The notes: generated from the sequence alone by a model not told the origin. A stretch of 64,000 nt of DNA from Izemoplasma sp964435595 (GCA_964435595.1 CAYSZV010000003.1:36116-100115); one strand, 5' to 3'; shown: positions 41,862-51,048, counted from the first letter of the stretch. Numbers and translations: made by a program.

Positions 41862-43025
41862 ATGGATCTTCAAACCATTATTTTAATAGGTATATTATCC
41901 TTGTGGCTTTTATACCAAATAATACTGATTATTTTTGCTAAAAAGAAGGAAATATACAATTTAATTATCCTTCTCTCGTTTGTTGCTGTATTTGGCTTCT
42001 TTTACCTAACAAACAAGGAAACAGAAAACGAATATTTGTACACTTTTTACTTCTTAATTTCCTATTTGTTGATTTCGCTATTCTCACGCTTACTCGTAAC
42101 CAAATTTAAGCGAAAAATTAGTGAAAAAGACTACGATAATATGGAAGAATCTATAGAGGAAATAAACCATGCATCAGAGTTGCTACGAGAGCGATTTATA
42201 TCCACTATAGAAATACTGTATGAAGGGATTTCATTTAGAGAGGCAGATGGGTCGATTTATGGGTCAGATAAGTACATAAAATTTCTTGGAATTCGAAGTA
42301 ACAATTTTGACGTTTATGAGTTCGAAGAAAAGGTGTATAAAGACGACCTAATTCAGTATAAAAATACGCTTGAAAAAACGACAAAGAAAAAGCCGGTTTA
42401 CAACATCAATTATCGCATCAAAAATCAAGGTAAAATCATCTGGATTAAAGAGGTTGGAAAACGAATCGAAATTGAGAAAAAAATTACATATATTTCTATC
42501 ATAAAACCACTCGAAATTAAACAGTTTCCTGAGACTGAAATTGAAGTCTTAAATGGACTGCGAAATTATCAAAATATGTATGAGGAAATGCAGGATATTT
42601 CAAGGAATAAATTACCATATAATTTGGTCTTAATAAAACTCACAAATATCCCTAAAATTAACGATACATATGGACGTGATGTTGGCGATCTAATGATGGG
42701 AGAATATTTAAAAAAATTACAGTTCAATTTCTTCAAAGATTTAGGAAGTATGTACCGTATTACTGGGATTATATTTGGTGTGATAATGAAGGACAACAAA
42801 AAGTTTGAATTTCTTGAAAGAGCACTGTCTGGATCGGGTGAATTATTAAACCTTTCGATGGTGTTTGGTGGCATCACACAGACATTATACCCTAATTTGG
42901 GAATTGCCGAGTCACCATATCATAAAAAGACTCCAGATAAGATGATTGAAGAAGCAATGACAGCCCTAAAAATATCAGAAAAAGAACACTCAAATACCAA
43001 CTATTGCTTCTATGATAGGATTTAG
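41862..43025 (+). CDS. Membrane PAS protein with degenerate GGDEF domain
   Basis: 387 residues: three hydrophobic helices (about 4-25, 32-50, 60-80), a short coiled linker, a PAS-like domain (about 105-215; ILYEGISFREADGSIYG) and a C-terminal GGDEF-like domain (about 230-385). The latter keeps KINDTYGRDVGDLMMGEYLK, but the GGDEF signature itself is replaced by ITGIIFGVI, so cyclase activity is unlikely. It may sense and bind a nucleotide or act as a scaffold. AGGAGG precedes the ATG. Co-transcribed with the flavoprotein upstream. Confidence 0.75.
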   Translation: MDLQTIILIGILSLWLLYQIILIIFAKKKEIYNLIILLSFVAVFGFFYLTNKETENEYLYTFYFLISYLLISLFSRLLVTKFKRKISEKDYDNMEESIEEINHASELLRERFISTIEILYEGISFREADGSIYGSDKYIKFLGIRSNNFDVYEFEEKVYKDDLIQYKNTLEKTTKKKPVYNINYRIKNQGKIIWIKEVGKRIEIEKKITYISIIKPLEIKQFPETEIEVLNGLRNYQNMYEEMQDISRNKLPYNLVLIKLTNIPKINDTYGRDVGDLMMGEYLKKLQFNFFKDLGSMYRITGIIFGVIMKDNKKFEFLERALSGSGELLNLSMVFGGITQTLYPNLGIAESPYHKKTPDKMIEEAMTALKISEKEHSNTNYCFYDRI

Positions 43026-43370
43026 TTTGAACATGCTTAAAAAAGTGGTAAAAAAACACTCAAATAATCACAAAATATTCTGACACAATATATGGTATTG
43101 AAATCCTTGTTATAAATCACTGAAATTAGATCGAAATTCTACTATAAAAATAAGGCCACAAAATGACTTGTAAAACATGTGGAAAAAACTGCTAAAAACA
43201 CAAGAGATTTCTTAACTATACGGGAGCACAGTAAAACTGGATTAAAAAAGCATATAAATGATGTCAGAAAAACACAATAAAATCTTAAAAATTTAAATCA
43301 AAATAATTCACAAGGAAAAAGTGCAAAAAACAGGATATATTATAGAATTAACAAATAGAGGTGATTTTGG
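43026..43370. other. A-rich non-coding stretch
   Basis: 345 bases with no plausible gene. Strongly strand-asymmetric: rich in A and poor in T on the plus strand. AAAAACAC recurs at 43052, 43194 and 43268, and AAAAACAG at 43326. CACA is frequent and all in one direction. No terminator hairpin follows the preceding gene. A possible ispD promoter (TATATTATA, about 43335) lies at the right end. Could be a long untranslated region, decayed gene or protein-binding site; nothing decides. Confidence 0.5.
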
Positions 43371-44036
43371 ATGAAATGTTCCGTAATAATTTTAGCTGCA
43401 GGAAGCGGTAAAAGAACGGGCCTTCAATACAATAAGGTACTTTATGAGATCCGTGGTAAGAAATTAATAGAGTATTCTATAGATAAATTCAAGGAATTTC
43501 CTATGATTGACGAGATTATCCTTGTGGTATCAAAAAACGAACTTGAATACTTCGAAAATGAGTATCACGATAAAGTGGATAACATTGTAGTTGGGGGAAA
43601 AGAACGACAAAACAGTGTGTATAATGCCTTGCAAATAATAAAGAATGATTATGTATTGATTCATGATGGAGCAAGACCCTGTATTCCGACTCATTCTATG
43701 AGAGAAATGCTATCACTGTTAAAAAATGAGAAATCCCTTACTTTGGCTGTTAAAGTAAAAGATACAATTCAACGTGTTCGTGAAAACAAAGTAATTGAAA
43801 CATTGAATAGAGAGGAATTGTATGCAGTACAAACGCCACAAGCTTTTGAAAAAGAAACAATACTTAAAGCGCATAGTTTGGCGAAAAAAGATGGTTTTAT
43901 AGGAACAGATGATACGATGTTGGTTGAACGGTATGTAAATATACCTACTTATATCGTAAAAGGGGACTATAGGAATTTAAAATTGACAACATTGGATGAT
44001 ATTAAATTATTGGAGGTGGTCTTGTGTTTAGAATAG
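43371..44036 (+). CDS. ispD: 2-C-methyl-D-erythritol 4-phosphate cytidylyltransferase
   Basis: Third step of the non-mevalonate (MEP) isoprenoid route. 221 residues. Nucleotide-binding ILAAGSGKRTGLQYNKVLYE (about 7-26), GGKERQNSVYNAL (about 75), HDGARPCIP (about 100) and the C-terminal PTYIVKGDYRNLKLTT. GAGGTG precedes the ATG. Overlaps ispF by 13 bases; both enzymes act in the same pathway, with IspE between them biochemically. Confidence 0.95.
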   Translation: MKCSVIILAAGSGKRTGLQYNKVLYEIRGKKLIEYSIDKFKEFPMIDEIILVVSKNELEYFENEYHDKVDNIVVGGKERQNSVYNALQIIKNDYVLIHDGARPCIPTHSMREMLSLLKNEKSLTLAVKVKDTIQRVRENKVIETLNREELYAVQTPQAFEKETILKAHSLAKKDGFIGTDDTMLVERYVNIPTYIVKGDYRNLKLTTLDDIKLLEVVLCLE

Positions 44037-44506
44037 GGCAAAGTACAGATATTCATAGATTAGAGCCTGGATATAAGTTAATTATCGGTGGTGTGAGGAT
44101 TCCACATACAGTTGGAAGTGTGGGCCATAGCGATGGTGATTGTTTGCTTCACACAGTTTGTGAATCCCTTATTGGAGCCCTTTCCTTAGGAGATTTGGGA
44201 AAATTGTTTCCAGATACATCAGAGGAATTTAAGGGAATCAATAGTTCTTTATTGGTGAAACAAGTAATGAAAGTAGTGAAAGAAAAAGGCTACAAGGTAG
44301 TAAATATCGATTCTACGATATTTTTAGAAGAACCAAAGCTAATAGAGTACAAAGAACAAATGCGTGAAAATATCGCAAAATTACTCGAAATAGACAAGGA
44401 GTTCGTTAGTGTGAAGGCAACCACTAGTGAAAAGGTTGGGTTTATTGGAAGAAAAGAAGCTATTATGACAGAAAGTGTTGTATTAGTAGAAAGGATAAAA
44501 GAATGA
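44024..44506 (+). CDS. ispF: 2-C-methyl-D-erythritol 2,4-cyclodiphosphate synthase
   Basis: Cyclises CDP-ME 2-phosphate in the MEP pathway. 160 residues. The Zn site D-H is in STDIHRLEPG (about 7-16), GHSDGDCLLHTVCESLIGAL (about 35-54) matches the family, and TTSEKVGFIGRKEAI (about 130) is the C-terminal signature. GTG start after GGAGGTGG, inside the end of ispD. Its stop overlaps the start of the next gene (ATGA). Confidence 0.96.
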   Translation: MFRIGQSTDIHRLEPGYKLIIGGVRIPHTVGSVGHSDGDCLLHTVCESLIGALSLGDLGKLFPDTSEEFKGINSSLLVKQVMKVVKEKGYKVVNIDSTIFLEEPKLIEYKEQMRENIAKLLEIDKEFVSVKATTSEKVGFIGRKEAIMTESVVLVERIKE

Positions 44507-44805
44507 GTGAGAATAAAAAACTGTATAAAAATAAAGATGATGTAATGATTGCAGGAGTATGTTCAGGATTAGCAGAATACCTTAATATGGACGTTTCCCT
44601 AGTTAGAATTCTAACTGTGTTGATCGTGTTTTTCACTGGTGTTGGGATCATTCCTTATATCATATTAGCGGTTGTACTTCCTAATAAAAGTGCAGTTGTA
44701 CACAATGATGAACCAGTGTTCGAAAAATCAAATAACAACAAAGATGACGATTTATACGAATATGATCAAGATGAGTATGAATACGATGAGGATGAGTACA
44801 AGTAA
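44503..44805 (+). CDS. PspC-domain membrane protein
   Basis: 100 residues. PspC domain about 1-65: KLYKNKDDVMIAGVCSGLAE, YLNMDVSLVRILTVLIVFFT and a hydrophobic helix ending in VLPNK. The tail (about 70-100) is acidic and tyrosine-rich (DLYEYDQDEYEYDEDEYK). PspC proteins respond to membrane stress; the exact role here is unknown. ATGA overlap with ispF. Confidence 0.88.
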   Translation: MSENKKLYKNKDDVMIAGVCSGLAEYLNMDVSLVRILTVLIVFFTGVGIIPYIILAVVLPNKSAVVHNDEPVFEKSNNNKDDDLYEYDQDEYEYDEDEYK

Positions 44806-44830
44806 AAAAACCAAATAATTAGGTGATACG

Positions 44831-46045
44831 ATGAAGAGAGCAAAAACATATTTACTATTTATATCGTTTATGTTCGGTTTCTTGTTTTTGCTTGGGAATC
44901 CCGCTATACCACGGTACACTGAGTCTTTAGGAATTGGTGAAAGTGTGGTGGGATTTTATTTAGCAAGTGGAGGAATCGGACTTTTCTTCTTTGCCACTTT
45001 GTGGGGGGCACTAGGAGATATAAAAGACCGTAACAAAGTATTGGGGATTGTTTTTATGGGAACAGCTATAGGACAAGCCTTATTTGGAATGACGGAAAAT
45101 CCAATTATTATGTTGGTAGCAGCTATGGTGTCAGGTGTCTTTACAGCTGGTGTTTTGGTGAATATATATTCCTATGTAAATGATACATTTGAAGATGAAC
45201 AGGAGAGAAATAGAACGCTTAGTTACGTAGTTTCCCTCTATTTGTTGGGTGGAGCAATCGCCTATGTTATTGGTGGATATTTTACTGCATGGTTGGCACC
45301 AAATTATTCTCTTGTATTTATTATACAGGGGGCATTGCTTTTATTGTTTGGGGTCTTTATTTTTTTTGAAGATACGGATTTGATTGATATAGATCATCAT
45401 TTGTCTAGAAGACATTTTTGGATAAATGTAAAGCAAATCGCGAAATTACCATGGGTACCAATTTATACAATCACATTAACCTTCTTTATTAGTTTTTCTC
45501 ATAATAACGTAAGGCGATTTTTAGATTATTATATTATTGATGTGGAAAACAGTGCGATCACATTAGGGCTTCTTGTTTTTACAGCAGGAATAGTTGGATT
45601 GATTTCAAATTTGTGGATTGCTCCATTCTTTTTAAAGAGATTCCACAATTTCAGATTCTTGCAATTTCAGTTTTTATTTGCACCAGTCTTTTTGTTTCTT
45701 GCTTTTTATGTAGAAAACACATTGGTTGGTATGTATATATTTTATATGGGATATACGATTATGTTGGCTATTTATGAACCTACAGCAATATCGTTTATGT
45801 CAGATAACAAAGACGTTTCACAGGGTATTTTAGTAGGGGTTCGCCAGAGCATTGTTGGTTTGGGAATGACACTTGGGTTTATCGTTGGTGGATTCTTATA
45901 TGAAGAAAATAAATTATATGTCTTTTATTTGGCTATCGCATTCTATATAATTGTATTCGTAGGATTTAGTGTATTGATTATTATTAAAAGAAATGAAGTA
46001 AAAGAATATCGTCACCGATATTTGAAGGAGAAGAAAAATGATTGA
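44831..46045 (+). CDS. Major facilitator superfamily transporter
   Basis: 404 residues and about 12 hydrophobic helices. The first loop has the MFS motif-A relative GALGDIKDRNKVLG (about 58-71). No substrate can be named. AGGTG precedes the ATG. Overlaps the YutD gene by 8 bases at its 3' end. Confidence 0.85.
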   Translation: MKRAKTYLLFISFMFGFLFLLGNPAIPRYTESLGIGESVVGFYLASGGIGLFFFATLWGALGDIKDRNKVLGIVFMGTAIGQALFGMTENPIIMLVAAMVSGVFTAGVLVNIYSYVNDTFEDEQERNRTLSYVVSLYLLGGAIAYVIGGYFTAWLAPNYSLVFIIQGALLLLFGVFIFFEDTDLIDIDHHLSRRHFWINVKQIAKLPWVPIYTITLTFFISFSHNNVRRFLDYYIIDVENSAITLGLLVFTAGIVGLISNLWIAPFFLKRFHNFRFLQFQFLFAPVFLFLAFYVENTLVGMYIFYMGYTIMLAIYEPTAISFMSDNKDVSQGILVGVRQSIVGLGMTLGFIVGGFLYEENKLYVFYLAIAFYIIVFVGFSVLIIIKRNEVKEYRHRYLKEKKND

Positions 46046-46283
46046 AACAGCACATGGAAATTTTGAAATAGTGAAAGACTATAAAGAAGCACTTGAAATC
46101 AAAGCATTCAATGATAGATATGTGGATTTTTTAGATAAATACATGTATATCGTAGGGGATTATAGTGCTGATATGCTTAGATTAAAAGGATTTACGAATG
46201 CTAATTACCAAACGATACCGGACTATCTAATGGAATCGGCAACACCGAATGCGCCATACTTTGTACTAAAAAGATTGAAATAG
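46038..46283 (+). CDS. YutD-family protein
   Basis: 81 residues: GNFEIVKDYKEALEIKAFND, RYVDFLDKYMYIVGDYSADM, LRLKGF and the C-terminal APYFVLKRLK follow the Bacillus YutD pattern, with a shorter middle. Function unknown, conserved across Bacilli. Starts inside the end of the MFS gene; ends at a terminator. Confidence 0.83.
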   Translation: MIETAHGNFEIVKDYKEALEIKAFNDRYVDFLDKYMYIVGDYSADMLRLKGFTNANYQTIPDYLMESATPNAPYFVLKRLK

Positions 46284-46304
46284 GGCTGCGCCTTATTTTT
46301 TTTA
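46278..46304 (+). terminator. Terminator after the MFS-YutD unit
   Basis: AAATAGGGC-TGC-GCCTTATTT (one G-T pair) followed by TTTTTT. Confidence 0.88.
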
Positions 46305-46372
46305 GCGTTTTGTTTAACAGAACTTTTATAGTGGTGTATAATTAGTTTGCTTATATAATCGAGGTGAAGTGT

Positions 46373-46606
46373 ATGAATGATGGATTAATTGAGAAACAAG
46401 TAAAAGAAATATTACATAAAGTACGACCATATTTACAACGAGATGGTGGAGATGTTCGCTATGTTCGTTTTGAGGACGGAATTGTATATGTAGAAATGAT
46501 GGGCGCATGTGTAGGGTGTAGCGCGATTGATTCTACGCTAAAGGATGGGATTGAAGCTATATTATTAGAAGAGGTTCCTGGTATTATTGGAGTGGAAAAC
46601 ATTTAA
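46373..46606 (+). CDS. NifU C-terminal-domain Fe-S scaffold protein
   Basis: 77 residues, the stand-alone NifU-C fold: RPYLQRDGGDVRYVRFEDG, then GACVGCSAIDSTLKDGIEAI with the CxxC that carries a transferable Fe-S cluster, and EEVPGI near the end. Acts as cluster carrier or scaffold. The ATG at 46373 follows GAGGTG; a GTG three codons upstream overlaps that site. Followed by a weak terminator. Confidence 0.93.
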   Translation: MNDGLIEKQVKEILHKVRPYLQRDGGDVRYVRFEDGIVYVEMMGACVGCSAIDSTLKDGIEAILLEEVPGIIGVENI

Positions 46607-46630
46607 GAAAGCCGTTTGGTTTTCTTTTTT
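46607..46630 (+). terminator. Terminator after the NifU-like gene
   Basis: GAAAGCC-GTTT-GGTTTTC (one mispair) followed by TTTTTT. Confidence 0.72.
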
Positions 46631-46698
46631 ATTACTTTAAAGAAAGATTGTTTTTTGGTATACTGTTTACGAGTAATCTAAAATGAGGAGTTTTAATC

Positions 46699-47025
46699 AT
46701 GAACATTGGAGACATTGTCAAAGGGGAGATTACTGCAGTTAAGCCGTATGGAGCGTTTGTCAAATTGAATGACGGGTACATTGGACTCATACATATATCA
46801 GAGTTTAGTGATGGTTTTGTTCGAAGTATTGATGATTACGTATCTGTAGGAGATGTTATTGATCTTAAAGTAATAAAAAAGAATGAAGAGAAGTTGAGTT
46901 TGAGTTATAAATCTCTTCATAAACGAAAAAAAAGATATAACATAAAGCTAGACGCAGGGTTTATCCCTTTAAGAGAAGCTCTAGAAGAGTGGATCGAAAA
47001 TTACAATTTTAAAGACGGTGAGTAG
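46699..47025 (+). CDS. S1-domain RNA-binding protein (GSP13/CvfD type)
   Basis: 108 residues. A single S1 domain (about 1-72): GDIVKGEITAVKPYGAFVKL, GYIGLIHISEFSDGFV, and LSLSYKSL. A short basic segment (HKRKKRYN) and a helical tail follow. Related stand-alone S1 proteins bind ribosomes or mRNA in stress. GAGGAG precedes the ATG. The stop codon lies near its terminator. Confidence 0.88.
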   Translation: MNIGDIVKGEITAVKPYGAFVKLNDGYIGLIHISEFSDGFVRSIDDYVSVGDVIDLKVIKKNEEKLSLSYKSLHKRKKRYNIKLDAGFIPLREALEEWIENYNFKDGE

Positions 47026-47040
47026 TCACCGTTTTTATTT
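47011..47040 (+). terminator. Terminator after the S1-domain gene
   Basis: ACGGTGA-GTAG-TCACCGT followed by TTTTATTTT, overlapping the stop codon. Confidence 0.9.
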
Positions 47041-47112
47041 TGTTTGAATTGGTTTTTTAGTATACAAAAAAACAGTTATATGATAGTATATTGTCGTAAA
47101 CGGAGGTGCAGT

Positions 47113-48444
47113 ATGAAAAAACATATAACTGTAGATTATTCAAAGGCGTTAGCTTTTATAAATGAAGAGGATATCGCTAAAATTGGCGAAGAAATTAAGG
47201 TGGCACACGAAGCCTTACATAATGGAAGTGGAAAAGGAAATGATTTCTTAGGATGGGTAAATCTTCCTAATGATTACAATAAAGAAGAATTTGCAAGAAT
47301 TGAAAAAGCAGCACAAAAGATTCGTTCAAACTCTGAGGTGTTATTGGTGATTGGAATTGGTGGTAGCTATTTGGGAGCGAAAGCAGCTCTTGAAATGTTG
47401 CATAAACAATTCAAAACAGAGAAAGACTTGGAAATTATCTTTGTAGGTCATCACATCTCAAGTACTTATATGAGGGACTTGATGGATTATATTAAAGGAA
47501 AAGACTTCTCTATCAATGTTATCTCAAAATCAGGGACAACGACAGAGCCTGCAATTGCATTTAGAGCATTTAAAAAGATTTTAATAGAAAGATATGGAAA
47601 GTTAGAAGCAAAAGAAAGAATTTACGCTACTACTGATAAATCAAAAGGTGCCTTGCGTACCCTTGCTAATCAAGAAGGATATGAGACATTTATCGTTCCT
47701 GATAACGTTGGCGGTAGATACAGTGTTTTAACACCAGTTGGACTATTACCGATTGCTGCTTCAGGTCTTAATATAGCTGAAATAATGAAAGGTGCACAAG
47801 ATGCAAGTAAGGAATATGCTGATGGAACACTTGAAAATGAAGCCTATAAATATGTAGCAATTAGAAATTTACTGTATAGAAGTGGTAAAAAAATTGAGAT
47901 GTTAGTAAACTACGAGCCATCTTTATTCTTTGTTGGAGAATGGTGGAAACAATTGTTTGGAGAATCAGAAGGAAAAGATAATTTAGGGATTTTCCCTGCA
48001 AGCGGATCTTTTAGTACTGATTTACATTCACTCGGGCAATATATTCAAGATGGCGAAAGAATTTTATTTGAAACAGTACTAAATGTTAAGACACCAACAA
48101 GAGAAATGCATGTTGAAGAAGATGACCGTAATTTAGATGGTCTCAACTATTTAGCTGGTAAAACAGTAGATTTTGTAAACAAACAAGCATTTTTGGGAAC
48201 GATTTTGGCTCATAATGATGGTGGAGTTCCTAATATCGTAATCAATTTACCAAAGATTGATGCTTATACATTTGGGTATATGGTTTATTTCTTTGAAAAA
48301 GCATGTGGAGTTTCAGGATATGTACTTGGAGTAAATCCATTTAATCAACCTGGTGTAGAAGATTATAAAAGAAATATGTTTGCACTTCTTGGTAAACCAG
48401 GATATGAAGACTTATCAAAAGAACTTAAGAAAAGATTAAAGTAA
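47113..48444 (+). CDS. pgi: Glucose-6-phosphate isomerase
   Basis: Interconverts glucose 6-phosphate and fructose 6-phosphate. 443 residues, the short Firmicutes form. GIGGSYLGAKAALE (about 77-90), VISKSGTTTEPAIAFR (about 138-153), the family signature GGRYSVLTPVGLLP (about 200-213) and the catalytic Glu region. The ATG at 47113 follows GGAGGTG; the frame is open 23 codons upstream without a site. Flanked by terminators, so monocistronic. Confidence 0.97.
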   Translation: MKKHITVDYSKALAFINEEDIAKIGEEIKVAHEALHNGSGKGNDFLGWVNLPNDYNKEEFARIEKAAQKIRSNSEVLLVIGIGGSYLGAKAALEMLHKQFKTEKDLEIIFVGHHISSTYMRDLMDYIKGKDFSINVISKSGTTTEPAIAFRAFKKILIERYGKLEAKERIYATTDKSKGALRTLANQEGYETFIVPDNVGGRYSVLTPVGLLPIAASGLNIAEIMKGAQDASKEYADGTLENEAYKYVAIRNLLYRSGKKIEMLVNYEPSLFFVGEWWKQLFGESEGKDNLGIFPASGSFSTDLHSLGQYIQDGERILFETVLNVKTPTREMHVEEDDRNLDGLNYLAGKTVDFVNKQAFLGTILAHNDGGVPNIVINLPKIDAYTFGYMVYFFEKACGVSGYVLGVNPFNQPGVEDYKRNMFALLGKPGYEDLSKELKKRLK

Positions 48445-48449
48445 TTACT

Positions 48450-48477
48450 AAGAGGTAACGACTACATTACCTCTTTT
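48450..48477 (+). terminator. Terminator after pgi
   Basis: AAGAGGTAA-CGACTACA-TTACCTCTT followed by TT. Confidence 0.88.
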
Positions 48478-48508
48478 ATCATTGTAATTGCAATAAGAGG
48501 TGATAGTT

Positions 48509-49411
48509 TTGGAACAAAAAAAGATGTACATAGCAGAAATATCACTTGTTGTGATAACAATAATATGGGGACTTGGGTTCCCAATAACTGATATTGCTAT
48601 AAATATTGGATTTCAAGCGAATACAATTATGGTAGGCAGGTTTTTAATAGCTGGAATTTTATTGACTGTTGTGTATTATAGAAAACTAAAATTGATTAAT
48701 CGGAAAATCATAATTTATGGTGTAATAACGGGTCTGTTTTTATTTTTTGGATTTTTCTTCCAAACACTTGGAAACGTCTATACTACGTCTTCTAAGAATG
48801 GGTTTATAACACAATTAAACATTGTTTTTGTACCCTTTTTATACTTTCTTTTTTTCCGCAAAAAGGTAGATATCTATAATGTGTTAAGTGTTGTAATTGC
48901 TGTAATTGGGATGTTTGTTTTATCTGAAATATATGTTCAAGATGCAGTATTTAATATTGGTGATTTTTACACATTGCTCTGTGCAATAATGGTAGCATTT
49001 CATGTTGTAACTGGATCATATTTTATGAAGAAGCACGAGTTTGATCCAGCAATATTTGTTTTAATCAATATATACACAGCTATGGTGATAAGTATTGTAA
49101 CAATGTTGATTTTTGATACGTATCCGAGTATAACTGTAGTAGATTTATGGCCACTTGTATTTCTTGGGGTATTGAACACTGCTTTGGGATTTTTGGTTCA
49201 AAGTTATGCTTTAAAGATAAGTTTACCTACAAGGATAAGTCTTATTGTGGCGCTTGAAAGTGTGTTTGCTGCAATTGGGGCTGTACTAATTTTACATGAA
49301 GTAGTATCATATTCATTGGTAGTTGGGGGATTATTAATACTGGGTGCGGTCTTATTTAACGAAATGAAGCCGTTTAATAAGAATAAGAAAGCAATAGAAA
49401 AAGTTGTATAG
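48509..49411 (+). CDS. EamA/DMT-family transporter
   Basis: 300 residues with ten hydrophobic helices as two EamA repeats. The first opens ISLVVITIIWGLGFPITDIA; the second ends with ALESVFAAIGAVLILHE and a helix containing GGLLILGAVL, typical of RhaT/YdcZ-like drug/metabolite transporters. Substrate unknown. TTG start at 48509 with GAGGTG eight bases upstream; GTG at 48500 and ATG at 48524 are alternatives. Co-directional with the YgjV-like gene 11 bases downstream. Confidence 0.85.
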   Translation: MEQKKMYIAEISLVVITIIWGLGFPITDIAINIGFQANTIMVGRFLIAGILLTVVYYRKLKLINRKIIIYGVITGLFLFFGFFFQTLGNVYTTSSKNGFITQLNIVFVPFLYFLFFRKKVDIYNVLSVVIAVIGMFVLSEIYVQDAVFNIGDFYTLLCAIMVAFHVVTGSYFMKKHEFDPAIFVLINIYTAMVISIVTMLIFDTYPSITVVDLWPLVFLGVLNTALGFLVQSYALKISLPTRISLIVALESVFAAIGAVLILHEVVSYSLVVGGLLILGAVLFNEMKPFNKNKKAIEKVV

Positions 49412-49422
49412 GAGGAATTAAT

Positions 49423-50043
49423 ATGCCTGGATTATTAGATTGGGTAGGATATTTAGGTAGTTTGGTAGTTTTAATCTCATTATTAATGAGTAGTATTAAG
49501 AAATTAAGATGGATAAATTTAGTTGGTGCTGTAATCTTCGCTTTTTATGGATTTATGATTGCCAGTATACCAACAGGTTTTATGAATGTAGGGATTGCAA
49601 TCATTGATATTGTTTTCTTGGTAAAAATGTATAAACAAAAAGACTTCTTTAGAGTCTATACAATAAAATCAAAAGAATATTTACAGCAATTTTTTAAATT
49701 TTACAAAGATGACATCAAACAATTTCAAGATATTGATGAAGATTTATTGTTAGAAGCACCTGTGAGATTTTATGTTCTTAGAAATATGACACCAGCTAGT
49801 GTGTTCATTGCTGAAAAATATGATGATGAAACATTAGAAATCAAATTGGACTATGCTATTCCACAATACCGTGATTTTAAAATAGGAAAATTTGTATTTG
49901 AGGATCAAAAAGAGTACTTCAGTGATTTAGGATATTCTAAATTCATTGTGTTCTCAGATAAAAAGGAACATATCAATTATATCAAGAAGATGGGATTCAA
50001 AGAATTATCTCTAAAAAAGAATTCTTATATTAAAAGCATTTAA
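49423..50043 (+). CDS. YgjV-like membrane protein with C-terminal soluble domain
   Basis: 206 residues. Three hydrophobic helices in the first 75 residues (LLDWVGYLGSLVVLISLLMS, LRWINLVGAVIFAFYGFMIA, FMNVGIAIIDIVFLVKMY) fit the YgjV family. The C-terminal part (about 80-206) is a soluble alpha/beta domain ending HINYIKKMGFKELS, reminiscent of an acetyltransferase end, though no acetyl-CoA loop is evident. Role unknown. AGGAGG precedes the ATG. Confidence 0.7.
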   Translation: MPGLLDWVGYLGSLVVLISLLMSSIKKLRWINLVGAVIFAFYGFMIASIPTGFMNVGIAIIDIVFLVKMYKQKDFFRVYTIKSKEYLQQFFKFYKDDIKQFQDIDEDLLLEAPVRFYVLRNMTPASVFIAEKYDDETLEIKLDYAIPQYRDFKIGKFVFEDQKEYFSDLGYSKFIVFSDKKEHINYIKKMGFKELSLKKNSYIKSI

Positions 50044-50070
50044 AAAAAAGCACTAATTTGTGCTTTTTTT
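50044..50070. terminator. Bidirectional terminator between the YgjV-like gene and the lipid-kinase gene
   Basis: AAAAGCAC-TAATTT-GTGCTTTT with A and T runs outside. It contains the stop codon of the minus-strand gene. Confidence 0.88.
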
Positions 50071-50922
50071 ATGGTCATAATATCGAAGGTGAAGCTTTTT
50101 GTTACTTGGCATTACCCTCATTGAAGATACATCTACAATACCTTCTCCATCTGCTTGTCCGAGTTGTGGAGTTGTGAAGTTTACTTCAAGGCTATCTGCT
50201 TTAAAACATGTAACCCAACGTTTGAATATTGGATGCAGTCCAAGGTAAATTGTAAAAAAGATAGGTAATATGAGCCATTTATTAATTGTGTGGACGATTA
50301 TAACATCTAATTCATCACTTGAAATATCAGCCTTTGGTGCGATTTTCATCCCACCACCAAAATACTTTCCATTATTAGCAGCTACAATATAAGTCTTATC
50401 AAATTTATACGTTTTGCCATTTGCTTTGATTTCAGTAGGTTCTGGCACAAAAGCAATCAGTGCTTTTAGGGTGGAAATCAGATATCTTAATTTTCCTTTA
50501 TGGGATAGGGCATTGACATATGTTGCAACGAGTCCATCCACTCCCATACCGATTCCATTCATGAAGTATGTTTTGTCCCCATTGTCAAACGAGGCTTCCA
50601 TTACTGTTTGTGGTAAATGGTCGTTAGACTTCAAACTACGTAAATAATCATTTCCAGATCCATTCGATTTTAGGTAGATAGTTTGTTTTATATCATATTC
50701 AACGATATCATTGACAAATCTATTAATCGTTCCATCTCCACCTAGTAATATAACATTGTCAATATGAATTTTTTTCTCTAGATAAAGCCGAATATCATCT
50801 ATTTTGAGAATGCTTCTGAGACGAAAAGGAATGCCTTTTTTCTTGTATTTTCTAACTAACTTATGAGTGTAAACATTTGATTTTGCATTTTTTGATAAAG
50901 GGTTATATATAATTAGGTCCAT
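50053..50922 (-). CDS. Diacylglycerol-kinase-family lipid kinase
   Basis: 289 residues of the DAGK-catalytic (DgkB/YegS) family: VILLGGDGTINRFVNDI (nucleotide loop, about 56-72), LKSNGSGNDYLRSLK (about 85-99), FMNGIGMGVDGLVA (about 121) and a C-terminal beta domain with ADGEGI. It phosphorylates diacylglycerol or a related lipid. The ATG at 50922 follows GGAG with 8 bases; a GTG three codons upstream overlaps that site. Divergent from the t6A cluster. Confidence 0.88.
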   Translation of the reverse strand: MDLIIYNPLSKNAKSNVYTHKLVRKYKKKGIPFRLRSILKIDDIRLYLEKKIHIDNVILLGGDGTINRFVNDIVEYDIKQTIYLKSNGSGNDYLRSLKSNDHLPQTVMEASFDNGDKTYFMNGIGMGVDGLVATYVNALSHKGKLRYLISTLKALIAFVPEPTEIKANGKTYKFDKTYIVAANNGKYFGGGMKIAPKADISSDELDVIIVHTINKWLILPIFFTIYLGLHPIFKRWVTCFKADSLEVNFTTPQLGQADGEGIVDVSSMRVMPSNKKLHLRYYDHKKSTN

Positions 50923-51048
50923 TTGGCTCACTCCTTAACAAAGATTATATCATATAATCAAATTGTTTTATATAAGTGTTGTGTTTATGCTATAATTTCA
51001 GTATATTTCTTGTATATCATTGATATACAAAGCGAAAAAGGTGACAAA

